Source: Maribellus comscasis
Lineage (GTDB): Bacteria; Bacteroidota; Bacteroidia; Bacteroidales; Prolixibacteraceae
Assembly: GCF_009762775.1 (NCBI RefSeq)
Contig: NZ_CP046401.1
Span: 124,001 to 188,000, forward strand
DNA: 64,000 nt
Direction of reading: 5' to 3'
Under the pieces are notes generated by a model, which was not told where the DNA came from, did no database searches, and saw nothing but the letters and a program-made list of their open reading frames with translations. This document shows, piece after piece, positions 52,901 through 61,124 of the stretch. Position 1 is the first letter of the stretch. Each line of letters opens with the position of its first letter. Made by a program: the position numbers and the translations under genes.

Positions 52901-53425
52901 CAGGTTTTATCGGATAATGGTGCACCAAGAATTAACTATGGCTTTGGCGGAAGTGTTACCTGGAAAGGAATCACAGTAGATGCACATTTTCAGGGCGTTG
53001 GAATGTATGACCGGATGGTCAGTAACCTTGGTGGTTACGAGGCAGGAATGGGTGGAATACGTCAGTATGGAGGGACTGTTAGACCTTACTACCCAATCTG
53101 GGCAAGTGATGTATGGACTCCGGATACCCCGGACGCTAAATATCCCCGGGTAGTTGGGAAAAGCTGGTATGAATCAGGAACAGGAAATCAGTCCTTCTGG
53201 ATTAGAAACGGGGCATATCTTCGTTTAAAAAACCTGAACATTGGTTATGCTATTCCACAAAGCTGGATTTCCGGCTTCAAGATCAGTTCAGCTCAGGTAT
53301 TCTTTAACGGAACCAACCTGTTTGTACTTTCTGCAATGACCGAATTCCATGATCCGGAACAGGATACTTACGACTCTTACCCGTTAATGAAATCATTTAC
53401 TTTCGGTCTCGATATAAAATTCTAA
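49901..53425 (+). CDS. SusC/RagA-family TonB-dependent transporter with STN domain, locus 2
   Basis: The 1174-residue protein has a signal region (about 1-44), an STN domain at about 48-120 (LKMDNAKIIDVLDEIENNSE, NVTEKTIDNILGDLFSETDV), a CarboxypepD_reg domain at about 135-208 (GKVTDPQMFPLPGVTVFLKG), a plug at about 215-330 (VVAIGYGTQKKVNMTGAITA, FLKDAATASIYGSQAGNGVV), and a barrel ending KSFTFGLDIKF. It should import the locus 2 glycan with the SusD that starts 13 bp later and signal to FecR at 48767. Confidence 0.96.
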   Translation: MKKKWIRDAIHNGVKTKMWKIMRLSIFFLFLGLTQVWAVSAYSQRTRLTLKMDNAKIIDVLDEIENNSEFYFLFNHKMVNVERKVNINVTEKTIDNILGDLFSETDVNYLIKDRQIVLTTFQGESFSDQAKTVSGKVTDPQMFPLPGVTVFLKGTSKGTVTDVDGVYTLTNVPDNAVLLFSFVGMKSKEIAINGQSRIDVVLEEETIGIDEVVAIGYGTQKKVNMTGAITAVKMEELSNISTTNVSNTLAGRAPGVNITGNSGLMGATSDIRIRGGFGEPLFVIDGIVRDKEAFDALEVNEIDQLSFLKDAATASIYGSQAGNGVVLVVTKSGTKQKPMFNYQSSYTFMTPTQELFSDKTTAIDELIYQNRVAEFQGLAIPNGDTEFDYFKDKNYNVNDYIWQTPWNQKHSMSVSGGSDKVTYYALGSYIGEEGSYKNLENDKFNLRSNVTALITDKIKMNVNVSANLQNQKRFYWPFSGDDEQTIGDLYRCTFNWPKTYPFYLYEDGTPANEVTDFPVQTPMGSWQAWNVIDQVIGDRYIRTRKREVNAILSFDIDLGDLLPGLTTKVVGNYIGNDYMRKKYLTYQHNYVWAAANPDENRFIPAAPDPNNMNTFTFSQNQEFLSYDVRTLWSEQLNWFLNYKNSFGKHDIAATVVWEQASNGGEYVYAKGEDPLTNYDQMFVYSTDAERRWGSASEVTGGRLSWIGRFNYTYAQKYIAEFSFRYDGNTLFPKEKRWGFFPSVSAAWRISEESFMDDFSSWLDNLKIRASYGTTGNDLNVNNNEIAPFSYMYVYQSGSSYIWGDNLNLGIEPGATPNPYLTWATSTTYNAGVDFTVLNNKLSGSLEAFYKKEEDILGSRIVTIPDTYGQDLAPENYAARSWRGFELNAMWRDRAFGGAVDYTVYGNIGFSKDQWDVLDQSALYSPGGNLEEFSAIGKPLNRLTGYKTLGIIRTQEQLDDLLASGFTQFGRDPYLGGLYFEDIRGDGYSAGPDGKIDSNDIQVLSDNGAPRINYGFGGSVTWKGITVDAHFQGVGMYDRMVSNLGGYEAGMGGIRQYGGTVRPYYPIWASDVWTPDTPDAKYPRVVGKSWYESGTGNQSFWIRNGAYLRLKNLNIGYAIPQSWISGFKISSAQVFFNGTNLFVLSAMTEFHDPEQDTYDSYPLMKSFTFGLDIKF

Positions 53426-53438
53426 AAACGATACTACG

Positions 53439-55205
53439 ATGAAAAAATTAAAATATTTAATATTTAGCATTTTAACACTGTTTATAATAAGCAGTTGTGA
53501 TACACTCGATATTGAAAACATATACGATTACAATGCGGACCTTGTGTGGGACGATGAGTCTCTGGTAGAAGCATATATGGCTAATGTTTACGCTGAAGTA
53601 TTTGGAAACTGGTCATCTTCAGCCGATCAAAAAACACAACAATTAGCTGGCATTCACTTTTATCTTGACAGAATTACCATCACAAACAGCGAATACAAAC
53701 TTTGGGATTATACTACCATTCGGCTAATTAATGAGGCCATTGTAAACGTTACAGACGGAAATCTGTCTCAGGAAGCAAAAGATAATGTTATAGGGCAGGC
53801 TAAATTCCTGCGCGCCTACGTTTACTTTAATATGGTTAAGTACCACGGTGGTATTCCGTATATAAAAATTCCGCAGGACAGAGAAGCTGACGATTTATAT
53901 GTAGAAAGAAATTCAACCGGCGAATGTTTCGATTTTATAATCGAAGATTTAGACGATGCAATTGGTCTCCTTCCTGAACAAATTTCAAGTTCGTCAAGCG
54001 ATTTTGGTAAAATTGACGGCTGTTTTGCCACCGCTTTTAAGGCAAAAGTTCTGCTTTACAAAGCATCTCCGCAATTTAACCCGGGCAACCCATGGGACAA
54101 CAATTACTGGGATGAAGCTTATACAGCAAACGAAGCTGCTTATTCTAAACTTAAAAATCTGGGATACGCGCTCACTCAAAACTATGAAGATATCTTTTTG
54201 GTAGAACGGGGGCCTGAAGTAGTATTCTCTGTAATAAATACTTACCCCAACAAAACGGCCAGTTGGGATCATGGTGTTCGTCCGGGTTCTGAAAGCCGGG
54301 GAAATGCCAGCGCTTGTCCAACCTGGGAATTTGTTCAGGAATTTCCAATGAAAGACGGTAAATTATACAATGACCCTAGTGGCAAATACTATAAAACCGA
54401 TGAAGAATTTCAGCAAAGTTATTGGGAAAACAGGGATCCACGATTCGACAAATCGATAGTGTGGAATGCTTCAATTTATGAAGTATCAAACAAATCTGGC
54501 AACCGTCAGTATACGTCACTCGGAATCGCAGATGTTTTAGACGATTTTGGAACAAATCCGGCGGCTAATACCAACTCAACAAACCTTGACCGCTACAGTG
54601 GATTTTTTATTCGCAAGGCCAGCGACCTCTCGTTGTTACAGTCTGAAGTTCAGCAATATGACATTGACTATATCGTTATGCGTTTTGCTGAAGTAATGTT
54701 AAACTATGCTGAAACAGCCAACGAAACAGGGCATCAGGATGTTGCCCTTGCAATTCTGAAAGAAATTCGCGAACGCGCAGGAATTGAAGCCGGAGACGAC
54801 AGTAATTACGGAATTACTGCAACAACCACGGAAGAAATAAGGGAAGCAATACTTGCCGAAAGAAATATCGAATTTTGTTTTGAAGGAAGTTATTTCTGGG
54901 ACTTGCGCCGTTTAAGAATGCTTGACCGCCTGGATGGGAAAACCAAACATGGAATTGAAGCTATCGCTATTAATGCTGACGACTCGGAAATGCCAATTGC
55001 CACGGCAAAGGCGCTCGCCGACAATAATGAACTCACCGAAGCTGATTTTAAATATATCACATGGCAAATACCTTTTACAGGGGTAAAGGTGACTTCACTC
55101 CCGGAAAAATACTATTTCTTTCCGATTCAACAGTCGGTTATCGATTTGAATAGTAATATCGAACAAAATGCGGAATGGGGAGGAACTTTTGAACCAACTC
55201 TATAG
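53439..55205 (+). CDS. SusD/RagB-family glycan-binding lipoprotein, locus 2
   Basis: The 588-residue protein has a lipobox (ISSC, Cys20). SusD features are the early WDDESLVEAYMANVYAEVFG, the helical core (IGQAKFLRAYVYFNMVKYHG, GCFATAFKAKVLLYKASPQF) and the C-terminal RFAEVMLNYAETANETG, AILAERNIEFCFEGSYFWDLR, ending FFPIQQSVIDLNSNIEQNAE. It is longer than the locus 1 SusD and little alike in detail, consistent with a different ligand. The stem-loop at 55222 follows it. Confidence 0.95.
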   Translation: MKKLKYLIFSILTLFIISSCDTLDIENIYDYNADLVWDDESLVEAYMANVYAEVFGNWSSSADQKTQQLAGIHFYLDRITITNSEYKLWDYTTIRLINEAIVNVTDGNLSQEAKDNVIGQAKFLRAYVYFNMVKYHGGIPYIKIPQDREADDLYVERNSTGECFDFIIEDLDDAIGLLPEQISSSSSDFGKIDGCFATAFKAKVLLYKASPQFNPGNPWDNNYWDEAYTANEAAYSKLKNLGYALTQNYEDIFLVERGPEVVFSVINTYPNKTASWDHGVRPGSESRGNASACPTWEFVQEFPMKDGKLYNDPSGKYYKTDEEFQQSYWENRDPRFDKSIVWNASIYEVSNKSGNRQYTSLGIADVLDDFGTNPAANTNSTNLDRYSGFFIRKASDLSLLQSEVQQYDIDYIVMRFAEVMLNYAETANETGHQDVALAILKEIRERAGIEAGDDSNYGITATTTEEIREAILAERNIEFCFEGSYFWDLRRLRMLDRLDGKTKHGIEAIAINADDSEMPIATAKALADNNELTEADFKYITWQIPFTGVKVTSLPEKYYFFPIQQSVIDLNSNIEQNAEWGGTFEPTL

Positions 55206-55221
55206 GTAGTTAAACAGCAAG

Positions 55222-55271
55222 GGAACTGACATACAAAATGATTCACCATTATTACAAGCAATGTCAGTTCC
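55222..55271 (+). terminator. long-loop stem-loop after locus 2 susD
   Basis: Perfect eleven-base arms (GGAACTGACAT and ATGTCAGTTCC) flank a 28-base loop and are followed by TATTTTA. The site lies between susD and the DUF1080 gene. The loop is long for a strong terminator, so partial termination or a message-stabilising role is equally possible. Confidence 0.5.
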
Positions 55272-55299
55272 TATTTTACAATTGAAAGACTAAAATACA

Positions 55300-56031
55300 A
55301 TGAGAAATTTTTGGAATTTCGTTCTGATTCTTACAGCTGCAACTGCATTTTCCTGTTCTTCCTCCGCTAAAAAGTCGGACAAACAGGAGGAGAGCGACAT
55401 AATACAGATAGAACAAAAAACCGATGAAGAATGGGAGATGCTTTTTGATGGAAAAAGTATAGCCAAATGGGAAAAATTTAGTGGTGGCGAAGTGACCGGC
55501 TGGAAAATTATCGATGGAGAGTTACACAATTCAGGTGTAGGCTCCGACCATGGTGGAGACATCATTACAAAAAAAGAATATGAAAATTTTGAGCTTTTTG
55601 TGGAATGGAAGGTTTCACCTCAAAGCAATTCGGGAATTTTCTACCACGTTCAAAAAGGTGTCACCGAAAAAATTTACGAGTCGGGACCAGAATACCAGTT
55701 AATTGACGGAAAAGGCTGGCCAACTAAAATTGCCGACAACCAATATACTGCTTCCAACTATTCCATGCAGGCACCGGAAGGAGCAGAAGTAAAACCTGTT
55801 GAAGAATGGAACACAACACGAATTGTTGTTCAAAACCCACATGTTGAACACTGGCTAAATGGGAAAAAAGTAGTAGAATACGAGCTTTGGAGCGATGAAT
55901 GGAAAGCACAAAAAGCAGCCGGAAAGTGGAAAGATGCAGAACATTACGGAATGGCTAAAAAAGGCCACATCGGGTTACAGGATCATGGCGGACTAACAAT
56001 ATTCCGTGTTATAAAAATAAAAGAGTTATAG
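55300..56031 (+). CDS. DUF1080 / 3-keto-disaccharide hydrolase-like lipoprotein, locus 2
   Basis: The 243-residue protein has a lipobox (FSCS, Cys19). Family features are EMLFDGKSIAKWEKFSGG near 46-63, YENFELFVEWKVSPQSNSGIF near 91-111, GPEYQLIDGKGWP near 129-141, and GHIGLQDHGGLTIFRVIKI near the end. It is only distantly like the copy at 21965. It is the sole enzyme gene in locus 2 and ends at the strong terminator at 56056. Its placement suggests that the imported ligand is a keto-sugar glycoside or related compound, which is inference. Confidence 0.9.
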   Translation: MRNFWNFVLILTAATAFSCSSSAKKSDKQEESDIIQIEQKTDEEWEMLFDGKSIAKWEKFSGGEVTGWKIIDGELHNSGVGSDHGGDIITKKEYENFELFVEWKVSPQSNSGIFYHVQKGVTEKIYESGPEYQLIDGKGWPTKIADNQYTASNYSMQAPEGAEVKPVEEWNTTRIVVQNPHVEHWLNGKKVVEYELWSDEWKAQKAAGKWKDAEHYGMAKKGHIGLQDHGGLTIFRVIKIKEL

Positions 56032-56055
56032 TCTGGTTTTTTAAAAGTTAAGCAA

Positions 56056-56094
56056 GGGGTAATCTCAACAGAGGTTACTCCTTTTCTGTTTTAA
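56056..56094 (+). terminator. intrinsic terminator ending locus 2
   Basis: An eleven-base stem (GGGGTAATCTC with GAGGTTACTCC, two G-U pairs) closes an AACA loop and is followed by TTTTCTGTTTT. It lies 25 bp after the DUF1080 stop and is the clearest terminator in the window. Confidence 0.85.
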
Positions 56095-56228
56095 TAGAAT
56101 CTTCCTCCGTGCCCGCGTCAGACCAACACGCTTAAAACGGGGATAAAACAACTTCAAATATCAAAATAAAACAGATAAATCTGTTGAAATCCATTATTCC
56201 AATTGTATTTTTGAGAAAAAATCAAACC

Positions 56229-57461
56229 ATGGCAAAAAAGTTTTCGCTCGACAAAAAATACATTAAAATTCTTTTGCTCGAAGGCATACACAGTTCTTCG
56301 GTAGAAAGTTTAAAAGCTTCTGGTTATTCTAACGTGGAATACCTGAAAACAGCGCTTGATGAAGAGGAATTAATTCAGAAAATTAAGGATGTACACATGA
56401 TTGGCATTCGCTCGAGAACCCAGCTTTCGGAAAAAATCCTAAAAAAAGCCAAAAAATTGTTTGCCATAGGTTGTTTTAGCATTGGTACAAACCAGGTAGA
56501 TTTACACTCTGCCAAACAAATGGGAATTCCGGTTTTTAATGCACCATTTTCAAACACCCGTTCGGTCGCGGAATTGGTGATTGCCGAAGCTATTTTACTG
56601 ATGCGCGGAATACCTTCAAAAAATGCTGCTGCACACCGGGGTGAATGGCAAAAAACAGCAAAAAATGCCTACGAAGTGCGTGATAAGAATCTGGGGATTG
56701 TAGGTTACGGACACATTGGTTCACAAGTTTCTATCTTGGCCGAATCACTGGGAATGAATGTGTATTATTACGACATTGAAAAAAAGCTGAGTCTTGGAAA
56801 AGCGGTAGCCTGCTCATCTTTAAACGAACTCCTGCGGATTTCGGATGTGGTCACTCTCCACGTTCCGCAAACCGAAAACACACGGAAAATGATTTCAACT
56901 GTCCAGATCGCAAAAATGAAAAAAGGAGCGCTGCTTATCAATGCTTCCCGCGGAACAGTTATTGACTACCCCGCGCTGGCGGAAGCGTTAAAATCAGGTC
57001 ATCTTTCAGGGGCAGCCGCCGACGTTTTTCCAAAAGAACCGGCTTCGAACAACGAAAAATTTGTTTCTGAGTTACAGGAATTTGACAATGTAATTTTGAC
57101 GCCACACATCGGGGGAAGTACCTCTGAAGCCCAGGAAAATATCGGGATGGAAGTAACCGAGAAACTGATTCGATACAGCGATAACGGCTCAACCATTGGC
57201 GCCGTAAACTTTCCGCAGGTTTCGCTGCTTCCAAACCGGGAAAAACAGCGCTTCCTGCATATTCACAAAAATGTACCCGGAATTCTAAAAGAAATAAACG
57301 ATGTGTTCACCTCAAAAGAAATAAATATTGCCTCCCAATATCTACAAACCGATACCGACATTGGTTATGTAATTATCGATACGGAGAGTGAAATAAGTAA
57401 TACCATTTTAAAAGAATTAAAAAAAATACCGAATACAATAAAAGCGAGGATGTTGTATTGA
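56229..57461 (+). CDS. serA: D-3-phosphoglycerate dehydrogenase
   Basis: SerA oxidises 3-phosphoglycerate with NAD+ in the first step of serine synthesis. I start at ATG 56229 (410 residues, the length of E. coli SerA) because MAKKFSLDKKYIKILLLEG aligns with the E. coli start; ATG 56184 would add 15 residues. The NAD-binding GYGHIG is at 159-164, and the catalytic Arg241, Glu270 and His293 match Arg240, Glu269 and His292 of E. coli. A C-terminal ACT domain (about 338-410, LHIHKNVPGILKEIND) suggests serine feedback. It follows the locus 2 terminator and is an independent gene. Confidence 0.96.
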   Translation: MAKKFSLDKKYIKILLLEGIHSSSVESLKASGYSNVEYLKTALDEEELIQKIKDVHMIGIRSRTQLSEKILKKAKKLFAIGCFSIGTNQVDLHSAKQMGIPVFNAPFSNTRSVAELVIAEAILLMRGIPSKNAAAHRGEWQKTAKNAYEVRDKNLGIVGYGHIGSQVSILAESLGMNVYYYDIEKKLSLGKAVACSSLNELLRISDVVTLHVPQTENTRKMISTVQIAKMKKGALLINASRGTVIDYPALAEALKSGHLSGAAADVFPKEPASNNEKFVSELQEFDNVILTPHIGGSTSEAQENIGMEVTEKLIRYSDNGSTIGAVNFPQVSLLPNREKQRFLHIHKNVPGILKEINDVFTSKEINIASQYLQTDTDIGYVIIDTESEISNTILKELKKIPNTIKARMLY

Positions 57462-57558
57462 TATCCATATTATATGGCCCAGGTTTCTGCGACACGTTAA
57501 ATTGAACAAAACACTACCGTTATTCTTTCTATTATTAAATGCATTTAAACAATTTGAC

Positions 57559-57771
57559 ATGATTAAAAAAATTCTGTTAGCCATAAATTTTATAGTCCTT
57601 TGGGCAACGGTATATTCACAGGGTCCAACCACTTTACCCGGAGCAGACCCCGAACCCGTTGAACTTAACCTCCTGAATATCATTCTATTTATTGTGGTTC
57701 CGGTTTTAATGATTATTGTCTATATCGTTTATCAACAAAACAAGAGGAACAAGAAAAAAGAAGATAAATAG
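57559..57771 (+). CDS. small membrane protein with signal peptide, unknown function
   Basis: I place the start at ATG 57559 (70 residues) because it opens with a normal signal peptide (MIKKILLAINFIVLWATVYS) and leaves a short Pro-rich stretch, one transmembrane helix (about 35-57), and a very basic tail. The longer TTG start at 57502 adds a second hydrophobic stretch. Similar tiny proteins are frequent in Bacteroidota, with no known job. The basic tail should face the cytoplasm. Confidence 0.6.
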   Translation: MIKKILLAINFIVLWATVYSQGPTTLPGADPEPVELNLLNIILFIVVPVLMIIVYIVYQQNKRNKKKEDK

Positions 57772-57854
57772 TATCCGCTGCATTTTTCCCTTTTTTGTAA
57801 TTTTGGGCAAGAACCAGATCAGGGATTTAAATGTTAAATTAGAAAAATTTCCAA

Positions 57855-58370
57855 ATGAAAAAAATATGCCTCTTTTTGTTCTCTTTTGTGTTTTTTGCAC
57901 CCCTAATCGATGCACAGGAAAAATTTCCAAACACTATGTTTTACGATACCTCAGTTGGTTCTCCAAATGCAACATTAGATGATGTTGCCTGGGTTCAGGG
58001 ACACTGGAAGGGAGAAGCGTTTGGCGGAATTGCGGAAGAAATATGGTCTCCCCCTCTTGGCGGTTCAATGATGTGTGTTTTCCGGCTGCTTGTAAACGAT
58101 GAAGTGAATTTCTATGAAATTTGTACACTTGTTGAAGAAAAGGAAACACTTGTTCTTCGGTTAAAACACTTTCATTCCGATTTAAAAGCCTGGGAAGAAA
58201 AAAATGAAACCGTTGATTTTAAACTGGTAAAAGTTACTCCTGGCAAAGTTTTTTTTGATGGTTTTACTTTTGAACGAATTAGTGACAATGAAATAAACTT
58301 GTATGTGCTTATTGACAGCCATGGAGAAAAATCAGAAGTTAAATTCAATTATCACCGGGTTGTAAAATAA
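57855..58370 (+). CDS. exported DUF6265-like protein
   Basis: The 171-residue product has a signal peptide (1-20, ending IDAQ). The mature part carries WVQGHWKGEAFGGIAEEIWS near 47-66, GSMMCVFRLLVND near 71-83 and FYEICTLVEEKETLVLRLKHF near 87-107, which match DUF6265 (W-x-x-G-x-W-x-G, then EE-x-W). It looks like a lipocalin-type beta barrel that could bind a small ligand. Function is unproven. Confidence 0.78.
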   Translation: MKKICLFLFSFVFFAPLIDAQEKFPNTMFYDTSVGSPNATLDDVAWVQGHWKGEAFGGIAEEIWSPPLGGSMMCVFRLLVNDEVNFYEICTLVEEKETLVLRLKHFHSDLKAWEEKNETVDFKLVKVTPGKVFFDGFTFERISDNEINLYVLIDSHGEKSEVKFNYHRVVK

Positions 58371-58424
58371 ATTTTTTACTTTTAAATCTGAAATCAACAA
58401 AACTCTTTCTAACATTCAGACACA

Positions 58425-58949
58425 ATGCCCGAAAAAACCATTTTTCTTCTCATTGGCCAAAAAGGAAGCGGCAAATCTTTTATTGGAAATCTGTTTGACA
58501 AGCATTTTTATATTCCTTTTATACGCGTGGAAGATTGGGCAAAAAATAGAATCAGGAAAAGGAAACCGGATGATGATGCTTATATTCAGGAAGTTTTTTT
58601 AGCTATTGAAAATGGCATTCGCAAAGAAATGCAGAAAAAACAAAAATTGGTATTTGAATCTCTTGGATTAAGTGCCGCTTTTGAAACCATGCTAAACAAA
58701 TTAAAAAGTGATTTTGAGGTAATAACAATAAAAATTAAGGCTGATCCTCAAATTTGCCTGGCCAGAGTGAAAACCCGCGACCAATCCATTCACGTAAATA
58801 TTTCCGACAAACAAGTGGAAAAAATTAACAAACAATTCCTGGCAACAAATTCAGACACTGATTTTGTTATTGAAAACAATTCAAAAAGTAGCTTTGAAAT
58901 TATAAATGAAATTGAAACAATTTTGAATTCTTTGAACCAAAAAAAATAA
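58425..58949 (+). CDS. P-loop nucleotide kinase-like protein
   Basis: The 174-residue protein has a Walker A motif GQKGSGKS at 11-18, followed by a helical lid region and a late ADPQICLARVKTRDQSIHV segment resembling the lid Arg of shikimate or adenylate kinases. No substrate motif is clear. It is cytoplasmic. It starts a run of short same-strand genes (58970, 59459, 60249, 60625) that may be cotranscribed. Confidence 0.78.
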   Translation: MPEKTIFLLIGQKGSGKSFIGNLFDKHFYIPFIRVEDWAKNRIRKRKPDDDAYIQEVFLAIENGIRKEMQKKQKLVFESLGLSAAFETMLNKLKSDFEVITIKIKADPQICLARVKTRDQSIHVNISDKQVEKINKQFLATNSDTDFVIENNSKSSFEIINEIETILNSLNQKK

Positions 58950-58969
58950 AACCTAAAACCTGAACAGTT

Positions 58970-59455
58970 ATGAAAATTACGTGGAGCAAAAATTTATTCT
59001 CGTGTACTTATAAACTTTTTGAGAGCGGAAAACCAATAGGATATCTTATAAACCGGACGTTTTCCAACACTTATGAAGCTACTATTTTAGGTGAAAAATA
59101 TACATTTCTTTCACAAGGATTTTTTAAACAGAACACAAAAATTATTGATCGGGAAAAAAATACAGTTGTCGGAAAAATTGTATACAATACCTGGATGAAC
59201 GGGGCAACCATTACTATAGACGATAACAAATTCCTATGGAAATTTGACAATATATGGAACACAAAATGGAGTCTGGTGAATAAACAGGGCGAACGAATAA
59301 TTTTTCAGGGGTCTTCGGGTCACGGGAAAATAATATCTGAATTAGAAAATCCTTTATATTTGATGTGTGGCTTATATGTTACCAACTACAACTGGCAAAC
59401 TGCTTCTATTGCAATTGCTGCTATGATACCCATTTGGATAACACTTTTTAGTTAA
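58970..59455 (+). CDS. LURP/tubby-like small protein with C-terminal membrane helix
   Basis: The 161-residue product is made mostly of beta strands (SCTYKLFESGKPIGYLINRT, NTVVGKIVYNTWMNGATITI, WKFDNIWNTKWSLVNKQGER), recalling the LURP-one/tubby-like fold, and ends in a hydrophobic helix (about 141-160). No known function can be given. It starts 20 bp after the kinase-like gene and ends 3 bp before the nucleotidyltransferase gene. Confidence 0.6.
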   Translation: MKITWSKNLFSCTYKLFESGKPIGYLINRTFSNTYEATILGEKYTFLSQGFFKQNTKIIDREKNTVVGKIVYNTWMNGATITIDDNKFLWKFDNIWNTKWSLVNKQGERIIFQGSSGHGKIISELENPLYLMCGLYVTNYNWQTASIAIAAMIPIWITLFS

Positions 59456-59458
59456 AAA

Positions 59459-60259
59459 ATGATACAAAAACAATTTGCCGAAAAAGCGGTTGAAAAACTA
59501 AAAACCGATCCGCAGGTGTTAGGGCTTGCAGCCGGCGGTTCATACATCACCAACGAACTGGATGAATTTTCAGATTTGGATCTGGTTTTAATTACCAAAG
59601 AAAAAATTTCGGGGCAGAAGGAAAAGATGCTTGAATATGCTTCAAAAATGGGTCAGTTTATCGACGGATTTACAGGTGAACATGTTGGTGAACCACGGGT
59701 ATTGATTTGCCTGTTTGACAATCCTCTTTTGCATGTGGATATTAAATTTGTTACCGCCGAGGAATTCAAAGAGCGCGTTGAAAACCCGGTCATACTCTGG
59801 GAAAGAGAGAATACTCTTTCCCAAATAATAAAAACCACAGAAGCCAGCTGGCCCAAACTCGATTTTCAGTGGATTGAAGATCGTTTCTGGATTTGGGTTC
59901 ATTACATCACATTAAAAATTGGCCGGGGTGAATATTTTGAAGCACTCGATTCCATTTCTTATTTGAGAATGAATGTAATATCTCCTTTACTACAAATAAA
60001 AAATAACCAGCTCCCAAAAGGGATGCGAAAGGTTGAATTTAATTTTGAAAAAGCAGATTTTAACAACCTGAAAAAAACGGTTCCGGAATATGAAATTTCC
60101 TCAATAATACGTTCTTTGGAAAAAGAAATTGAACTTTACAACGAGCTTCGGAAAAAACTATATCCGGGAGATGTTGTTCTAAAAAATGAACTTCAAAAGA
60201 AGGTGATGGAATACTTCACAAAAATTAAAACAAAAGTGCAGGCGACCGATGAAAAATAA
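59459..60259 (+). CDS. nucleotidyltransferase, aminoglycoside-adenylyltransferase-like
   Basis: The 266-residue protein has the Pol-beta-type motif GGSYITNELDEFSDLDLVLI near 22-41, where GS and D-x-D bind the metal and nucleotide. A third acid is probably in LLHVDIKFVT near 88-97. The C-terminal half is helical, as in AadE/AAC-type enzymes. Chromosomal members of this broad family often have no resistance function. Its last 11 bases overlap the start of the broken DUF1801 gene. Confidence 0.82.
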   Translation: MIQKQFAEKAVEKLKTDPQVLGLAAGGSYITNELDEFSDLDLVLITKEKISGQKEKMLEYASKMGQFIDGFTGEHVGEPRVLICLFDNPLLHVDIKFVTAEEFKERVENPVILWERENTLSQIIKTTEASWPKLDFQWIEDRFWIWVHYITLKIGRGEYFEALDSISYLRMNVISPLLQIKNNQLPKGMRKVEFNFEKADFNNLKKTVPEYEISSIIRSLEKEIELYNELRKKLYPGDVVLKNELQKKVMEYFTKIKTKVQATDEK

Positions 60260-60606
60260 ATCTGAAAGTGTTGATGATTATATTTCGGAATTTCCTGAAG
60301 ATATTCAGAAAATACTAAAAAAACTGCGGAAAACAATCCTCGAAATTGCCCCGGAAGCAGAAGAAAGTATAAGCTACGGAATGCCGGCATACAAAACATC
60401 TGGCAAGCCGCTTGTTTATTTTGCGGGCTACAAAAAACATGTTAGGTTTTTATGCAACTCCAAGCGGACATGCAAAATTTGCCCGGGAACTTTCGCAGTA
60501 CAAACAAGGAAAAGGTTCGGTGCAGTTTCCTTTAAATCGGCCAATACCATTTAATTTGATTACCAGAATAGTAAAGTTCAGAGTTGAAGAAAACAAAATC
60601 CGGTAA
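60249..60606 (+). pseudogene. DUF1801 iron-chaperone-like protein, broken by a frameshift near 60444
   Basis: The first frame gives SVDDYISEFPEDIQKILKKL, PEAEESISYGMPAYKTSGKP and AGYKKH, typical of DUF1801 (YdhG-like). At 60444 an extra A shifts it; the next frame carries on as GFYATPSGHAKFARELSQYK and GSVQFPLNRPIPFNLITRIV to TAA 60604. Removing that A yields an intact protein of about 118 residues. The site is not in a long homopolymer. A true mutation or a read error is possible. The start overlaps the end of the preceding gene by 11 bases, implying coupling. Confidence 0.85.
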
Positions 60607-60624
60607 AGCTCGGTTATTACTTTT

Positions 60625-61113
60625 ATGAATTCGGTTGAAAGCCCACTGGTTGATAAAGAATATCTCATGCAAAAGTATCCAGGCAAAGGCGGCTGGACTT
60701 ATGCCGAAATTCCGGAAATACTACAAAACAAAAACAATCCGTTTGGCTGGGTAAAAGTAAAGGGTTCAATTGATGGCTTTGAACTGAAAAACTACAAACT
60801 TATGCCCATGGGAAACGGCAAACTTTTTTTACCGGTAAAAGCGCAAATCAGAAAAGAAATCAAAAAAAAAGCGGGTGATTTTGTGCATATCATTCTCTTT
60901 GCCGATGATCTTCCATATAAAATACCCCATGAGATTCAGGAATGTTTGCTGAATGAACCAAAAGAAATTGCAGAACGTTTTTTCAACTTTTCTGAAGGAG
61001 AACAAAAAGCCTACATCGACTGGATTTACGCTGCCAAAACCATAAAAACCAAAACACATCGAATTATTACCATGATGGAGCGTTTGCAGCAAAACCTGAA
61101 ATTTTATGATTAA
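60625..61113 (+). CDS. DUF1905 plus YdeI/OmpD-associated protein
   Basis: The 162-residue product has a DUF1905 beta domain at about 20-95 (GWTYAEIPEILQNKNNPFGW, GSIDGFELKNYKLMPMGNGK, LFLPVKAQIRKEIKKKAGDF) followed by a YdeI/OmpD-like helical tail at about 110-160 (FFNFSEGEQKAYIDWIYAAK). This pairing is common in Bacteroidota and its function is unknown. It is the last gene of the plus-strand run and is convergent with the GlxA-type regulator, with 11 bp between stops. Confidence 0.85.
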   Translation: MNSVESPLVDKEYLMQKYPGKGGWTYAEIPEILQNKNNPFGWVKVKGSIDGFELKNYKLMPMGNGKLFLPVKAQIRKEIKKKAGDFVHIILFADDLPYKIPHEIQECLLNEPKEIAERFFNFSEGEQKAYIDWIYAAKTIKTKTHRIITMMERLQQNLKFYD

Positions 61114-61124
61114 AACTTAATAAA

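Noticed and set aside
59459..60259. Antibiotic resistance (aminoglycoside adenylyltransferase)
   Set aside because: The nucleotidyltransferase motif is shared by many chromosomal proteins without resistance function, and nothing mobile surrounds the gene.
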